A stretch of DNA of 64,000 nt, taken from assembly GCA_950022655.1 (NCBI GenBank), contig OX465580.1, positions 124,355,016 to 124,419,015 of the forward strand. The letters run 5' to 3'. The notes beneath the pieces are model-generated. The model searched no databases. It was not told the origin of the DNA and was given only the letters and a program-made list of their open reading frames with translations. A program made the translations under genes and the position numbers. Positions 1 to 11,899 of this stretch are shown one piece after another (position 1 is the stretch's first letter; every line of letters begins with the position of its first letter). Origin of the DNA: Alentia gelatinosa. Its lineage: Eukaryota; Annelida; Polychaeta; Phyllodocida; Polynoidae.

Positions 1-351
1 GGCTTAAAATATGTCATGTTAGAATAGAGTTATTAAAGCATTACCAAGTCTAAAAGAAAATATCAAAGGAATTCCTTATGAATTTTTAAGATATTATGCA
101 ATATATAGAAATGCTATTGTGTGGTAATCTTTCTTAAATGATTTTCTCTGAATAGTACCCCATTTAGTGCAGAACTACTCGTATACTCACTCTCACAGCA
201 GATGTCTAGATATCCTATACTGTCAGTCCATGCCCATGGATCTGCTAGGAGAGTGATGGGGATTCCCCATACACCATGTGCGTTTTAGATGGTACATTGA
301 CTGGCCTCAGTCCCCATGTAGGATTTTTTCTTGACCTCAACTGGCATCCTT
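1..351 (+). repeat. ~350-bp dispersed repeat, first copy
   Basis: Near-identical to 55313-55673 from GGCTTAAAATATGTCA to CAACTGGCATCC. Contains AGTACCCCATTTAGTGCAGA and TGTGGTAATCTTTCTTAAAT. The window edge cuts it at base 1. It ends exactly where the hairpin element at 352 starts. Confidence 0.8.
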
Positions 352-1047
352 GGGTAATACACACAATAACGACTGGTTTTGTATACGAATGACCGTAAAT
401 TCCTCGTAGTTGATGACGTAGTATCTTCGCTGTCACTCGGATATTACTACGCGTCAATAACTCGGAGATTACGGCCATTCATACACAAAACCAGTCATTA
501 TTATGTATTTATTACCCACCAAATACGTAGTCTCCATAGGAAACAACTACCCGGAGATTCTGACATGTCAGAATCTCCCGCAAGGGATTCCGGGAAAAAG
601 TCACATCCATGATAAAGTCAAATCATCATTTACTTCGAAACAAGTCTCATGGATATTCATTCAATATGAATTATTTACAATTAGTCCTTATAATCTCATT
701 TACCATCAAATTTGACTGTCATAAAACGTTTTACATGCTAAAAACAAAGAAAAATAGAAAACTATATAATTGGCCTAAATATAAACCAAATTACTACCAT
801 GCCTGACAGTGCTGTGGTCTTATCAAATGTGTAGTCATCCTACATGTTGATACATGGTCCATACTTGTTATTAATCTTGTAGGTGGGTAATAAATACAAT
901 AAAGACTAGCTTTGTATACGAGTTAGCGTAATCTCCTTGTAGTTGACGACGTAATATCCTCGCTGTCGCTCGGATATTACTACGCGTCAACTTCTCGGAG
1001 ATTACGGCCACTCGTAAACAAAACCAGTCATTATCATGTATGTATTC
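352..1047 (+). mobile_element. Bipartite hairpin element, hairpin-body-hairpin form
   Basis: A ~165-bp near-palindrome (352-517) and a second one (881-1047) flank a ~370-bp body whose ends are TTATTACCCACC and GGTGGGTAATAA. Hairpin loops read TATCTTCGCTGTCACTCGG and TATCCTCGCTGTCGCTCGG. The subfamily word AATCTCC/GGAGATT appears in the body (inverted pair around ACATGT at ~560) and in the hairpin arms. The body is homologous along its length to that at 28.83-29.18 kb. No coding capacity. Confidence 0.75.
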
Positions 1048-3845
1048 AGAGATGGCAACTTTCAACTTTTCCATTGAAAACCACGTTTTAATTCCAAGTA
1101 TTTTCCCATGTTTGTTACTAATTAAGCTTCAATTGCGCTAATAAAATGTTGATTTGAACTTCCCCTGAGACCCACCTCATGGCCAACAATAATGGATATT
1201 GAACATTTTATTGGTGTCTTTAAGGCATATAAATTACACATGATAAATATGTCTGCCTTTTTTCCCGAAACGAACTGACATCCATGTACATTGAATTCAC
1301 AAATATAGGCGTTAAATACTTCTTGGCAGCACGCTAGAGTTATAGAAATGGTTTTATTGCCTTGAATCTAAGTGATTGGCCAGCCATTCCGCAAAACACA
1401 GAATTAGAATAGTGTCGCCTGTGGACGTAGCCCCACCACCAACTACTCCTCTCTACATTTGTGCTCTTCGCAACAGAAAAAAAAGAGCTATAACTTTAAA
1501 AAGCACCACAGCTAGGTGTAACCCAATATCTGATAACATCAGCTCGTGCCCGCTAAAACGCTGGTAGGAAATAGGAATAATGACACACGCAGACGGCAGC
1601 AGGATGCCCCAGGGATTAATTTGTGGAATTCGCTTTTTCAAATTGGTCTCTGGTTTCATGTCTGGGAAACACCAAATTAGCTTCAGTTTATATCAGAAAT
1701 TGCTGTTTTCTGCTTATCGATCGAAAAACCTTTTGCATGCAGCACACATAAAACATTTTTGATATGATTACGCTCACCATGAAATATGTTTCAATCTAAA
1801 TCTATTTAGTTCTTTTTTTCTCTTAATATTTGAGCAAGCTCATATATTTCTGAAATAAACAAATCTTAAATGTAGTCCTGTTAACATTGTTATTCAGATG
1901 ACCATCACATGATAAGATATTATCAAAATCAGGGAAAAAAATACTTCAATACTATATAGATTTCATTATGAAAATGTCTCTTGTATGGTCTTTCTCTTAT
2001 TTGAACTGATCTTTTTAAATCTTTTGATATAACATTTATTTTATGAACCCTAAAGTATAGTCTTTATGTAACTGGTTATAAATGATAATCAAGATACACT
2101 GAATCATGGACGAGGCCAGGTACACTTCTTCCCACAGCCAAAAAGAGAAACCTGTATGAAATCAAGTCCATCGAAAACTATTCGATTCTAGCTACTTGGT
2201 CCTTCCGAAAGAAAGTCCTAATATAGCCCTAGTCTCACCTTCAAAATAAAAACTAATTGAAATATATAGAGTGGGTTTATCACATGTTCTTGATTTTGGT
2301 TAGTAGAGTGAGTGTTACAAGTTCAGGATAGTAACATAGTGGCAATGCCTGACTACAAGACTAATGGAGCTTCTTAACTGCTTGTTGTTTTTTCAACCCC
2401 ACAGGCGGGGATGCTGTCAGTTCCTGCACGACATTTCTTTTTACCAACCTGTGTTTTTTCCCAATAATTCTATGGATTTGGAACAAGGCTGTGCTAAAAC
2501 AAACCCTTGGGCGTGTCTGGAATAGGGATAACAAGCTAAGCGTATTCGTTTAAGAAAAATCAATTTGGTCCCAATTAGAATTGAATTAGAATGGCAAAAA
2601 TGTCTAAATCGTCCGATTCTGTTACAACTTTACGATTCTAAAGATTATTTCTGTTTAAACAAAGCTTTTGTGAATAACGGTTAAATATTTACCAATTGCC
2701 TCTCTGAAGTAATGCACATTATACTCAAAAAGGTAAATTATAATTATACTGTGTGTTAGGTGTAGACTCATTTGCTTTATTGTTTGAAATGCTAGATAAA
2801 TGAGAGATTTCCATTAACGATTCATGATATTTTCAGCTTAGTTCAGATCAGCTTAAATAAATGAAAACTGTAAAATAAAACTTATTGAAGACAAGTGACA
2901 TCTTGTTCTTGTCTATATCATTACAGGGGGATCCACGCATGTTATATTAGGCACTAGAAGGTAAAATATTGGATCAGGAATTGGCTGTCTAGCATATAGG
3001 GCAGGGATCAGGTTCCACCAGTTTCACACAAAAAAAGGCAATACTCCTGTATAGAGTGAAATACGTATACATCTACCCGGCAATCTGCACTTTTATCTCA
3101 TTTAAACTACACCCAACTCGTGAGTTATTACTCAAATTCCCTTGCAATTCACGAGCTAATTTGAATGTGTTGAACATTAGAGAGACGGATACGGCAGAAT
3201 TATAGTAAAACTGAAGTAACTAATGACATAAACTCGCCGCTCCGCCTCCGTCACACATTACCTTTAATCTAGAGTAACGAGGGTTTGGAGGCTTAAATTC
3301 AGCATCCGTGTAAATGCATAGCAATGAAACAACCTTTTTCCCACAAATGACTGTTTCCCCAGACTATTAGAGCCTGCTGTAGGGAAGTTAACAAAATTAG
3401 CCTCCGTGGCATACTCAAGATTGCAATTGATTTAAAGGACAGTTCTATACTTCTAGAATCCTACTTTTTCTATTAAAGTAACGCCGGTCTGTCATTAGTA
3501 GCACCGATGGGAACTACAATATTGGCATGGAGCCAGCGGAAGATAGGGTGTTCATCACCCAAGCTGACACCTCCAGTCTAAATAAAAACCTTTAAAAAAA
3601 AAAAAGATGTCGAAACCGTGAGGGTCAGAGCCAGTGGCGTCAACTTGTGGCGGTCATTCTGTGAGGTGAACACAGTAAGCAGAGCTATGGAAATGGAAAA
3701 TTACTCGTTTAAAATCTTGTTGGCAATGCCGAACTATGGCAGAAAAGCAGCACCGATCGGACGCCAATGTAAGGCGAGTCGGGAAGTGTTTGAGTAACTG
3801 CTTCATGATGGGAATTTGCTTTCAACTGCAGGCGAGCAGTGACCA
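1048..3845. other. No gene recognised
   Basis: AT-rich, no frame longer than about 70 codons, and no similarity I can name. GAACTGACATCCATGTACAT at 1272 is a stray copy of the repeat end described at 1-351. Confidence 0.6.
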
Positions 3846-4125
3846 GCAGTGAAACCGACACACCAAGTGAGAAACGCAGCCATTTCCAGAATTGCCAACA
3901 CAAAATGGCGTATATTGAGCTATTATTTCAGAATTCACCTGATTATTCAACGGGCCCCTGGCAGAATCGTCAACACAAAATGGCGCATATGGAGCTGTGA
4001 TTTCATTTTTTTCCACCTCATTATTGCATCTGAGATGCTAGATTATCAGTAGGAAATATTCCTATGAAGTAATATCTCATATACACGTCATTTTGTTATG
4101 GTGATTCTAGCACCTGTGTGCCAGC
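3846..4125. mobile_element. CACACCAAG MITE family, a partial and a complete copy side by side
   Basis: First copy 3846-3945 starts GTGAGAAACGCAGCCATTTC and stops at CACCTGATTATT. A short CAACGGGCCCCTGG follows, like the right end of the 30.27-kb MITE. Second copy ~3955-4125 runs from AGAATCGTCAACACAAAATG to CATTTTGTTATGGTGATTCT. Confidence 0.6.
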
Positions 4126-7080
4126 CATGCAATACTCCTTTAGGCGTGAAACATCTCATGCCACATTGTCAGGTAACAAGGAAAAGCAGGGAAAATTCCT
4201 GAAAAATGTATCATCAATGCAGAGTGTGTTCCACAGCACTGGCAAGAAAGAAATTCTTGGATTTACGGAAGGAGTCAAAAACTTTTGAAAAGTTATAAAA
4301 GCCAGTATACATAGCCTGGTCCTCCCAGGAAAAATACCCTACACTTCAGTTATGGCCAACTTAGAAAAGTATCAACCACAGCAGCATTATCGGACGTTAA
4401 AATCTGACATTTAACGTGAGGAAACACTCGGAAACCAGTACAACCAATCCAATAACGGCTAACTAGGTTACTATCGTATCCCCCCATATTGACATCACCA
4501 ATGTGAATAGGTGCAGCCTACAGAGTGGTCGACCAATACTTGGAAGAATTGTCATCACTTAGGCGGGAATAGTTGAGCTAATTGTTCAGGTGCAATATGG
4601 CAGTCTAGTGGATAGAGTTTACAAATCCAGTTACATTCACTGTACAGGTCCCTACGCCACTCACAGCCACTTTCATCCACTATTGGCTCTATTTTACTGC
4701 GTTTATATATATGTACACAGCCCTTCATGTCGTACAGTGGTGAGTCTTCTCTATGCAGATAACACTTTCCAGACCACACAATGCACTATTTCTAGACATG
4801 AATTCCCGGTGCTGTAAATGCCTCATAGAGACCTTAACAACGTGTTCCTAACTGGCAGTAGGAGAAGCAGAGAGACTTGGTTTTGCCAGTTATTGCAGTG
4901 AAATGGGTGTTTGTTTTCTGTTTGTGTGTTGAGAGCGGGATTCGGCATTAGTTGCATTCACAGACTGGAAATTACTGTGGCTCGAGGCGACCGTATACAG
5001 TTTGACGTCAGAGGGCGGTAATTGTCAGTTTGCAGGGGGCAGCTTTACACAGTTCTGCGGAGACTTGATTCCTAGAACTCCTCAACTCATGTTCCCCGCG
5101 GCAGAAAGACGTGTCACATTTAACCCTCTTCTGACCTCATCTTGGCAGTTATATATGTATATACGGGAAGTAGCATGTCCTTATTAATCACAACTTGGGC
5201 TGCACACTTGTCGAATAAATGTCTGTATTGTATGATTAAGCCATTCTAGCTAACATGTCGCCATTGATGAATAGATGTCTCTGTCGGACTTCCAATAACT
5301 GAGTTACATCTAGCATCACACTACAGACAAATGTAGATCCGCACTACTGTGGTTTATCCATCATGTCTAACACAATGCCCTGGACAAAAGATATTAGGTG
5401 TCATGTGATTGGATAGTTTCACATTGCATAATGCTTTGCATGAATTCAAGTATCATGTTTTATAGATCAAGGACATCTATGATGATAGTGGTTGCTAATA
5501 AACGAGAAGATCAGGCTTTTAATAACAAGAGTTTTAAGTTTATCATTGAGTTGATATCTGGTTTATTTCTAAGAAGGCGGCGCTATTCAACCCTCAGTCC
5601 ATCAGTTAGGGAGGGGAACCGATGTGATCAGATTATCAAACAGTCGGAACAGGATCTGAGGTTTATTTTTACATCGAACAATCTTATGCAAGCGAGGGGC
5701 CAAGATATGAAAGGATGAATATAGAAAATATACTAAAAGGTGAATGTTATGAGGAATAGATAAATTGTACATACATGTCTCTTTTACGAACATTTTTATT
5801 AACAATTCCTTTATTTCACTTCTCATTTCACATTATCAATCACTTCCTTGGCTCTGTTACATTGTCCTCATTTTCTTAACCTTACAGTTATTTAATTTTT
5901 TTTTGGAGAGGTTGCTCTCTTTTTATTTTTAAAATTAGAAAAAGAAAAAAACAAACTAATAGACATTGCCTTCTCTAATGCTTGATTCCTACGCTTACCC
6001 ACTACACTTCATTTTAAACGTGAAAGTCTTTCTTTTTAGAGTTCTTCTGTTAGTTTTTGCATTTAACATTTACCAGCGCGTATCACTACTATCTTATCAT
6101 TCCTCAGTCATTTAGTTTAAGTCTGGTAATTAACTGAACAGAAGATTTCAGAGCTCACCCAAGGGTAAGAATAAAAGAAAGCAGGAAGGTGGGGTTGGGG
6201 AGGGTCAGGAACACCCACCTTGCGCCCTCTACGCACACTTTTACTTTTGAGGCAGGAAAGAACAGTTCCAAAGGTCAACGTTATCAAAGATAATCATGGC
6301 TTTGAAAAGGTCAGTGAGTTAAGCATGTGCCATGTGCAGATAGGCTCTATTTTCAGAGTATCAATGGGCTGTCCAGATTCTTCTTTCTTTAGAAAATCTT
6401 GTTGTTAAATCTTTGGTAAATAACCTCATTATTGATATAAGTTCTCTGTTTCCTTGTCCTTTGATATCATATTTGCCTTAGGCTCTTCACTAGTGTTTCT
6501 ATATGTAAGGAGCGACAAAAGCTTTGCAGAACCTTTGATAGGAATCTGCTTTTGGCTGCTCTTTTGTACTGGATATGTCAGTCAAAATGGTGGATGGATT
6601 TGTTGTGACTGCCCTTGGATTCCTAAAATGCGTCCTTTAAATCAGATATATGCACTTGTCAATGTTAACATTCTTTTATCTTAGGGAGAAGAACCTTGCC
6701 TTGTCCTGTTTTCAGTTTTCAAATTTAATTTTGTATACTTTGCATGTTCGATGATTATTGAAATTTGCCATATTGATTGTGTAATCCTAGCTTTATGGTT
6801 ACGATTGTATTGAGTATGATTATTGAATATACAATAGCAAGCCACACTGATCGTCATTGACATTGCATTGATGTCCACCTTTCAGGGTACCTCAGTTGAT
6901 TTGTGCTCCAGAAGTTAGATGAGCTGCGGGTTTTGCAAACCACATATAAAAAGGGTACAGAAACCTATGTGTCGTTTGGATACACTTCTATTCCTCGACC
7001 TCACTATCTGCATCAGAAACACACAGTGGCATTCAGGGCAGACTACGAAAATATCTACTTAAAGGATTAGTCTAAGAATG
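4126..7080. other. No gene recognised
   Basis: The longest frame (5398-5718, 106 codons) has no domain or plausible composition. A purine/pyrimidine-rich stretch lies at 5930-5955. Confidence 0.55.
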
Positions 7081-7225
7081 TACTTTACAGGGCTCCATGT
7101 GACAGAACTCCGACATTTTATATACACTGGCAATGCTATAATCTACAGACATTCACAGCCACTTTACAAGTGTTTTAAATTACCGATTTTTCCTCAGACC
7201 TTCATCCCTGACTTTAGGTGACGAG
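7081..7225 (+). repeat. Partial copy of the 21.3-kb SINE/LINE-like repeat
   Basis: Shares ACTCCGACATTTTATATAC, AAGTGTTTTAAATTACCGAT and CCTCAGACCTTCATCCCTGA with 21400-21560. Diverged and without the AAAC tail. Confidence 0.6.
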
Positions 7226-7819
7226 ATCCTAAAATGGTGTGTCTAGATTCTGTGGACACATTTCCGTCTTTTTCTGGTGTCCTTATTTCATGAAGACAAT
7301 GATCCCATGAAACCACACGCCCAGAAATACCTTTCAATCAAGATGAGAAGTGTAAAAGAAATGGCTTTATACTTATCACACTATTTTCTTGAATCTAGAT
7401 GTTATTTCTCATTGAAAAGCGATGTTTTATCATGGGTAGAGGCGATTTAGAATTCTGTAATCACCATTTGGTCAGACGTCATAGTTTCCTGAAATCCTTG
7501 ACCGATCCCAGACAATCATTTCATGTCCAGGCCCACATTGTCGGTTTTATCAGCTTTAAGCCCAAATCAACAGGTCCTGCAGGGATAATTTAAAGGAGAT
7601 TTTCACTAAATATCCCCAAAGGCTGTGCCCAAGCTTCCAATCAGGGGCGTCGACCTGCAGACCGAAGCTCCCATCACTCACTGTCAGTGAAAACACACAC
7701 CGCCCTCTCCAGGCTGGGAACTCGTTACTGGCTTCTCTGCCCCGGAACTCCCTGTGTAAGGCCGATAAACTATATGTACCTGCTTATTGATACCTGAGTG
7801 ATAATGAGGTTCTCGGGTT

Positions 7820-8106
7820 TTATCTCACCCCGGTATTTTTCTCCATAGGCTTAACATTAAGAACTCGTACTCCACGGCCGTGAAGTTCGTGTACCCAATA
7901 CTCAATGGTTAATTTGGTGATTCATTTCATCAATAAATAATGTTATACGGGGTGAGATAAAATCAGAAACCCACTCGATGAAAATAACTTGGTCTGCACT
8001 CCACCTCGTTTGACCACAGAGTAATTAACTCAGCTTCGCCTCGTGAATTACTCTGCAGTCAAACTCGGTGGAGAACGGACCAAGCTATTTCCATCTCGTG
8101 GGTTTC
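7820..8106 (+). mobile_element. Bipartite hairpin element, TTATCTCACCCC type, word ACTCCAC
   Basis: Body from TTATCTCACCCC (7820) to GGGGTGAGATAAA (~7950-7963), with CCATAGGCTTAACATT and the inverted pair ACTCCACGGCCGTGAAGT. Hairpin 7964-8106 with loop ACTCAGCTTCGCCTCGT (8028-8044); arms pair as ATAACTTGGTC...GACCAAGCTAT, with CTCCAC on one side and GTGGAG on the other. Confidence 0.75.
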
Positions 8107-8281
8107 CTTCTAAGTGTACCATTTAGGTAGGTCAAGCGAACAAGTTGGCCAGAAAGGTAGAAAGATAGTGAGAGAGTCGGTGAACAAGGATATCTTCGCC
8201 AAGACCAGGAGTATGTGGGAGTATGTGGGCAGAGGTTAATAATTATGCTTTGTTCCGTGCTTAATGTGGCCAGCTAGACAC

Positions 8282-8930
8282 TACTGGCAGCGATTTCCAG
8301 AATCGCCCGCCAACACAAAATGGCGTGTATAGGAGATATTTTTGTTCATATCAATATTTCCCACCGATAATTTAGCATCTCAGAAGCAATACTCAGGTGA
8401 AGTATGAAGCAATAGCTCACATGCATGCCATTTTGTTTTGGCGATTCTGCCAGGGGCCCATTGGATCTAGGATCGTACATGAAGACCCTTTTCTGTACCT
8501 CTTACAAGGTTATTGCTTAAAAACTTTAACGTTCGTTCGCTAAAAGCACAGTCTTAGCCGTTCATACGGTCTTCCATAACTGTTGAATAAAGTTGACCCA
8601 CATCATCCTTGGGTCTCCTTGGTAAGGGGGTGTTCCACTGGACCGACGGTAGCCGATTCCGTAGCCAGACAATCGCCGATTATTATCGGATGCCCTAGAA
8701 TTTCTCAAATCTTTGAAAATGGTCATTTATTAAACTATTATCATCAGAATTAAATGAATTACAATACGTGAGCTTCCTCTTAAGGGCCCAGGAACAATTG
8801 ATCGGGTGAGAAATCGGCCTGGTGGATTGTGCCCTGTATACAGAAAAGGGTCTTCGTACATGTACGATCCTACATTATTCAACGGAAATCGCTGTCTTTC
8901 TCGCTTGGTGTGTCTCCGGCTTCAGCTCAT
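8282..8930. mobile_element. Nested MITEs, three deep
   Basis: Outer layer: CACACCAAGCGAGAAA-family MITE, left part 8282-8451 (CAGCGATTTCCAGAATCGCC, ACACAAAATGGCG) and right part 8886-8930 (TTTCTCGCTTGGTGTGTCTC). Middle layer 8452-8885: a GGGGCCC..ATCTAGG MITE with GTTGAATAAAGTTGACCCAC and ATTATTCAACGG. Inner layer about 8626-8834: an element with imperfect ends GGGGGTGTTCCACTGGACCG / CGGCCTGGTGGATTGTGCCC. Confidence 0.65.
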
Positions 8931-9555
8931 TAAAAGTTGTGCTCGAGCCACAGAGACAAGTTTTCGCAAAGTGCCCCGCGGCCGTGGTCCTCGTCATCGC
9001 GACGGCCGCCATGCGGCGCTGGTGTCGAGGCCACGTGTAATACATTTCATTAACGGGGTTGCGTTGTTAGCGCGCCCGCCTGCCTGAATAGTAAGTGCTT
9101 TCCCCTGGTCCTAGAAGCTGATAATTGGGTCTAGAACCGCCTCTGAATCGTATTGTGTCAACCGCAGGTCCATCGAGAAGCAGCGGTCGAGCCTTTGATG
9201 CGACCTCCGACACTCATGAATTTCCAGTTTTGTCAGACCTCCCATCACCACCGCCATTGTATATCTGCGCCAGACACCAACCAAAGCAAGACCCGCTTCT
9301 ACATCACAGAGTCTATCGGCCATCATATTACGTGTAATCTAACTAGGTGTGCTGTAACGCCACTTGAATAATGATTACCGTCTGTAACACCAAAATCACT
9401 ATTACTGTCATATTACTCAAACTAAGGCCGGCTTCTACACAAACCAAATCAACACCACACTTGCACCAACCAGAATTACCGAACATTGACGTAGAAGGAC
9501 CTTGAACCACGACCCCTTCATTCTAGGCGTGCAGTACACTGCTTTATCTTAAATT

Positions 9556-9776
9556 GGATTCACACGATGGGATTCATGTACCACACAGGGCGTTTTTCTG
9601 AGAGAAATCCTACTGACATTCTATACTAGGACACAATTTCTTCAACTAAATTACAGGGTTTCATTTCCCTGAGACATGTTTCCCCCCTGTAATTGTTTAA
9701 GACATCCCCCCCCCCCCAACAGAATCGCATGAGATTTTGAACCCTGTGAGGTACATGAATCCCATCGTGTGAATCC
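9556..9776. mobile_element. GGATTCACACGATGGGATTC MITE, first copy
   Basis: Ends GGATTCACACGATGGGATTC (continuing ATGTACC) and the complement. Interior has TTCATTTCCCTGAGACATGT and a C-run at 9706-9717. Confidence 0.75.
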
Positions 9777-9806
9777 CACATTAGCCTGGTGCAAACTTTC
9801 ATAAAG

Positions 9807-10032
9807 TGGGATTCACACGATGGGATTCATGTACCTCATAGGGTGTTTGTCTGAGTCAAATCCTGCTGAAATTTTGTACTCGAACACAAACTCTTCGTCT
9901 GAATTGTAGGGTGCCATTTTCCTGAGATATGTTTTTCCCTGCAATTGTTGGCGACATTCATCCCTAAAAAGGAACAGAATCTCATGAGATTTTGAACCCT
10001 GTGAGGTGCATGAATCCCATCGTGTGAATTCC
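9807..10032. mobile_element. GGATTCACACGATGGGATTC MITE, second copy
   Basis: Same ends and interior as the copy 30 bp upstream, same orientation; the pair may be a tandem array or one duplicated segment. Confidence 0.75.
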
Positions 10033-10035
10033 GCT

Positions 10036-10176
10036 TTAGCTTAACATTAGGATCTTGTACTCAAGAGGCTTGCGAGTACGGTAAATTATACTCAATGGGC
10101 GATATACAGGTCTTGTTTGGAGCACTTCAGAATATTCACTCTGCTATCGCGCGCTCCAAACTTGATGGCGTACGGG
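10036..10176 (+). mobile_element. Truncated bipartite hairpin element
   Basis: Starts inside the body (AGCTTAACATTAGG, then TACTCAAGAGGCTTGCGAGT) and continues into a short hairpin GTTTGGAGC...GCTCCAAAC with loop ACTCTGCTATCGCGCG. The outer TTATCTCACC end is missing. Closest relative is at 60.43-60.61 kb in the other orientation. Confidence 0.55.
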
Positions 10177-11899
10177 AACACAATACCACCACTCATCAAT
10201 TTCTTTCTTAATACTGCACCGTGTGCAGTATATTATTTATACCGCATGTCCCAGAAGGTGAAGTAGCTAGTAGAATAACGTGCACGGCCGTATAATATAA
10301 ACCAAATACTTGATGATGTTTTTGGTGCATATTTTGGATGTGGAATATAGATTTAACAGTTATAGTTTGTCTTGATATATTATATACTTAGTTTTTCGTT
10401 TATTTTTAATAAGAATGTGTATTTGTATATAAGACGCAGTATCCGATTCAACATGACGTGCCCTATTTATTTATTTTTTTCTTCTTCAAAAAGCAGTTTA
10501 TTGGCACTTCTCAAACATACATGGAATTAATATTCAAAACAACATAAAATTATCCATGTACAACATAAAAAGAAATTTCATAGCTGCTTGTTTTATTGGA
10601 TGGTTAAAAGAGAAAACCCTTTCGTAATACACAACCTAAACCAGACTCACGAGAGGTTGGGATAGATATCTTTACAATGTGGAGGCAACTTCCCTCAAAT
10701 TTTACAGGACAGAACATTGTTGAACATTATAGCTAGATACCCTATTTTATTTTATATTTGTTTCTAATAATGATAACCTGTATTTGATAGAGATGAATAT
10801 TTTCCAGATTAGGAATAACGAAGAAAATGCGTGTTATTCACGTTTTCCGGTAGTTTGGTTATTGAGAGAAAACACCTAGCAATGTGTTTGTTTGTGACGT
10901 TTATTACTAACACTTTCGGGAACTTTGCCGGAGGAGGTAAAAACAGGGTCATTATGATTAACAGAAAGTTACAACTTCTTAAAGGTCACGTGAACCTCAG
11001 TTCCCAAACTCGTGGAATGACTCGTGGAAAGCAGCATTAAAAATAGACTTTTGGTGAGATTGAGACAAAAAGACCCCGGATTTTAGCGTCTTTTTCTCGG
11101 AATGTAAAGAAAGTAAGCTTGCTAGCCAGCCTTTGTTCTACTGTTAAAGTATGGATTAGCCTCTAAAGCGTGGGAACCATCGAATCAAAACGGGAATATC
11201 TTAACTTTTTTAGGTGTTATTCCAATTTCTCCTAACTAGAGGAGTTCTTCCAATTGAACATTTTCATTTAATACTGGTCTTACTAAGTTCAAGTGAACAG
11301 GTGCATTGTAATGAGGATGATGATGAAGGAAGTCGTCGTATCATTATGTTACAGTTCATATCTTTTCAGAGTATACCTAAAAAAGGAAAATACGAAATTG
11401 TGCAATACAGATATGAACTACCTCCCGACCAGTTCTCAGTTGTACTACACTTCTTTATTTGTTGTGAACCATGTCAAATAACGTATACAATTGAGTAAAA
11501 AAAAAAAGAGAAAAAAAATTCCACCAAAACACCAGAACTTTCCAACACTGGAAATCTCCAATTGAACGAAAAAGATATCAAACCAAATAACGCATAAACT
11601 TGTTATTTATTGATGATTTAAAGTATTTTATTTTTCAAATAAGTTACACATCAGACTGGGATCAGGCGTCATATATGGGAGTTGATATATATAAAAGAAA
11701 CAGTTTAACACAGAAATGTGGCCAGAGTTTGTAGCTAAGGTAAAATAACCAGAAGGTATTGTCACCATCAGATTCAGGCTTCCCAATCAAATTAACAAAA
11801 TAGGAATCCATACAAACCCTGCTCCCAAAATACGCTCAATTCCCCCGGCCCCTTGATACTGCGTAGGTCGCTGGTAGCCATGTCTTGCTGGTGTGGATA

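Noticed and set aside
5398..5718. 106-codon frame in the left gene desert
   Set aside because: No domain, no splice context, and composition like the surrounding AT-rich DNA.
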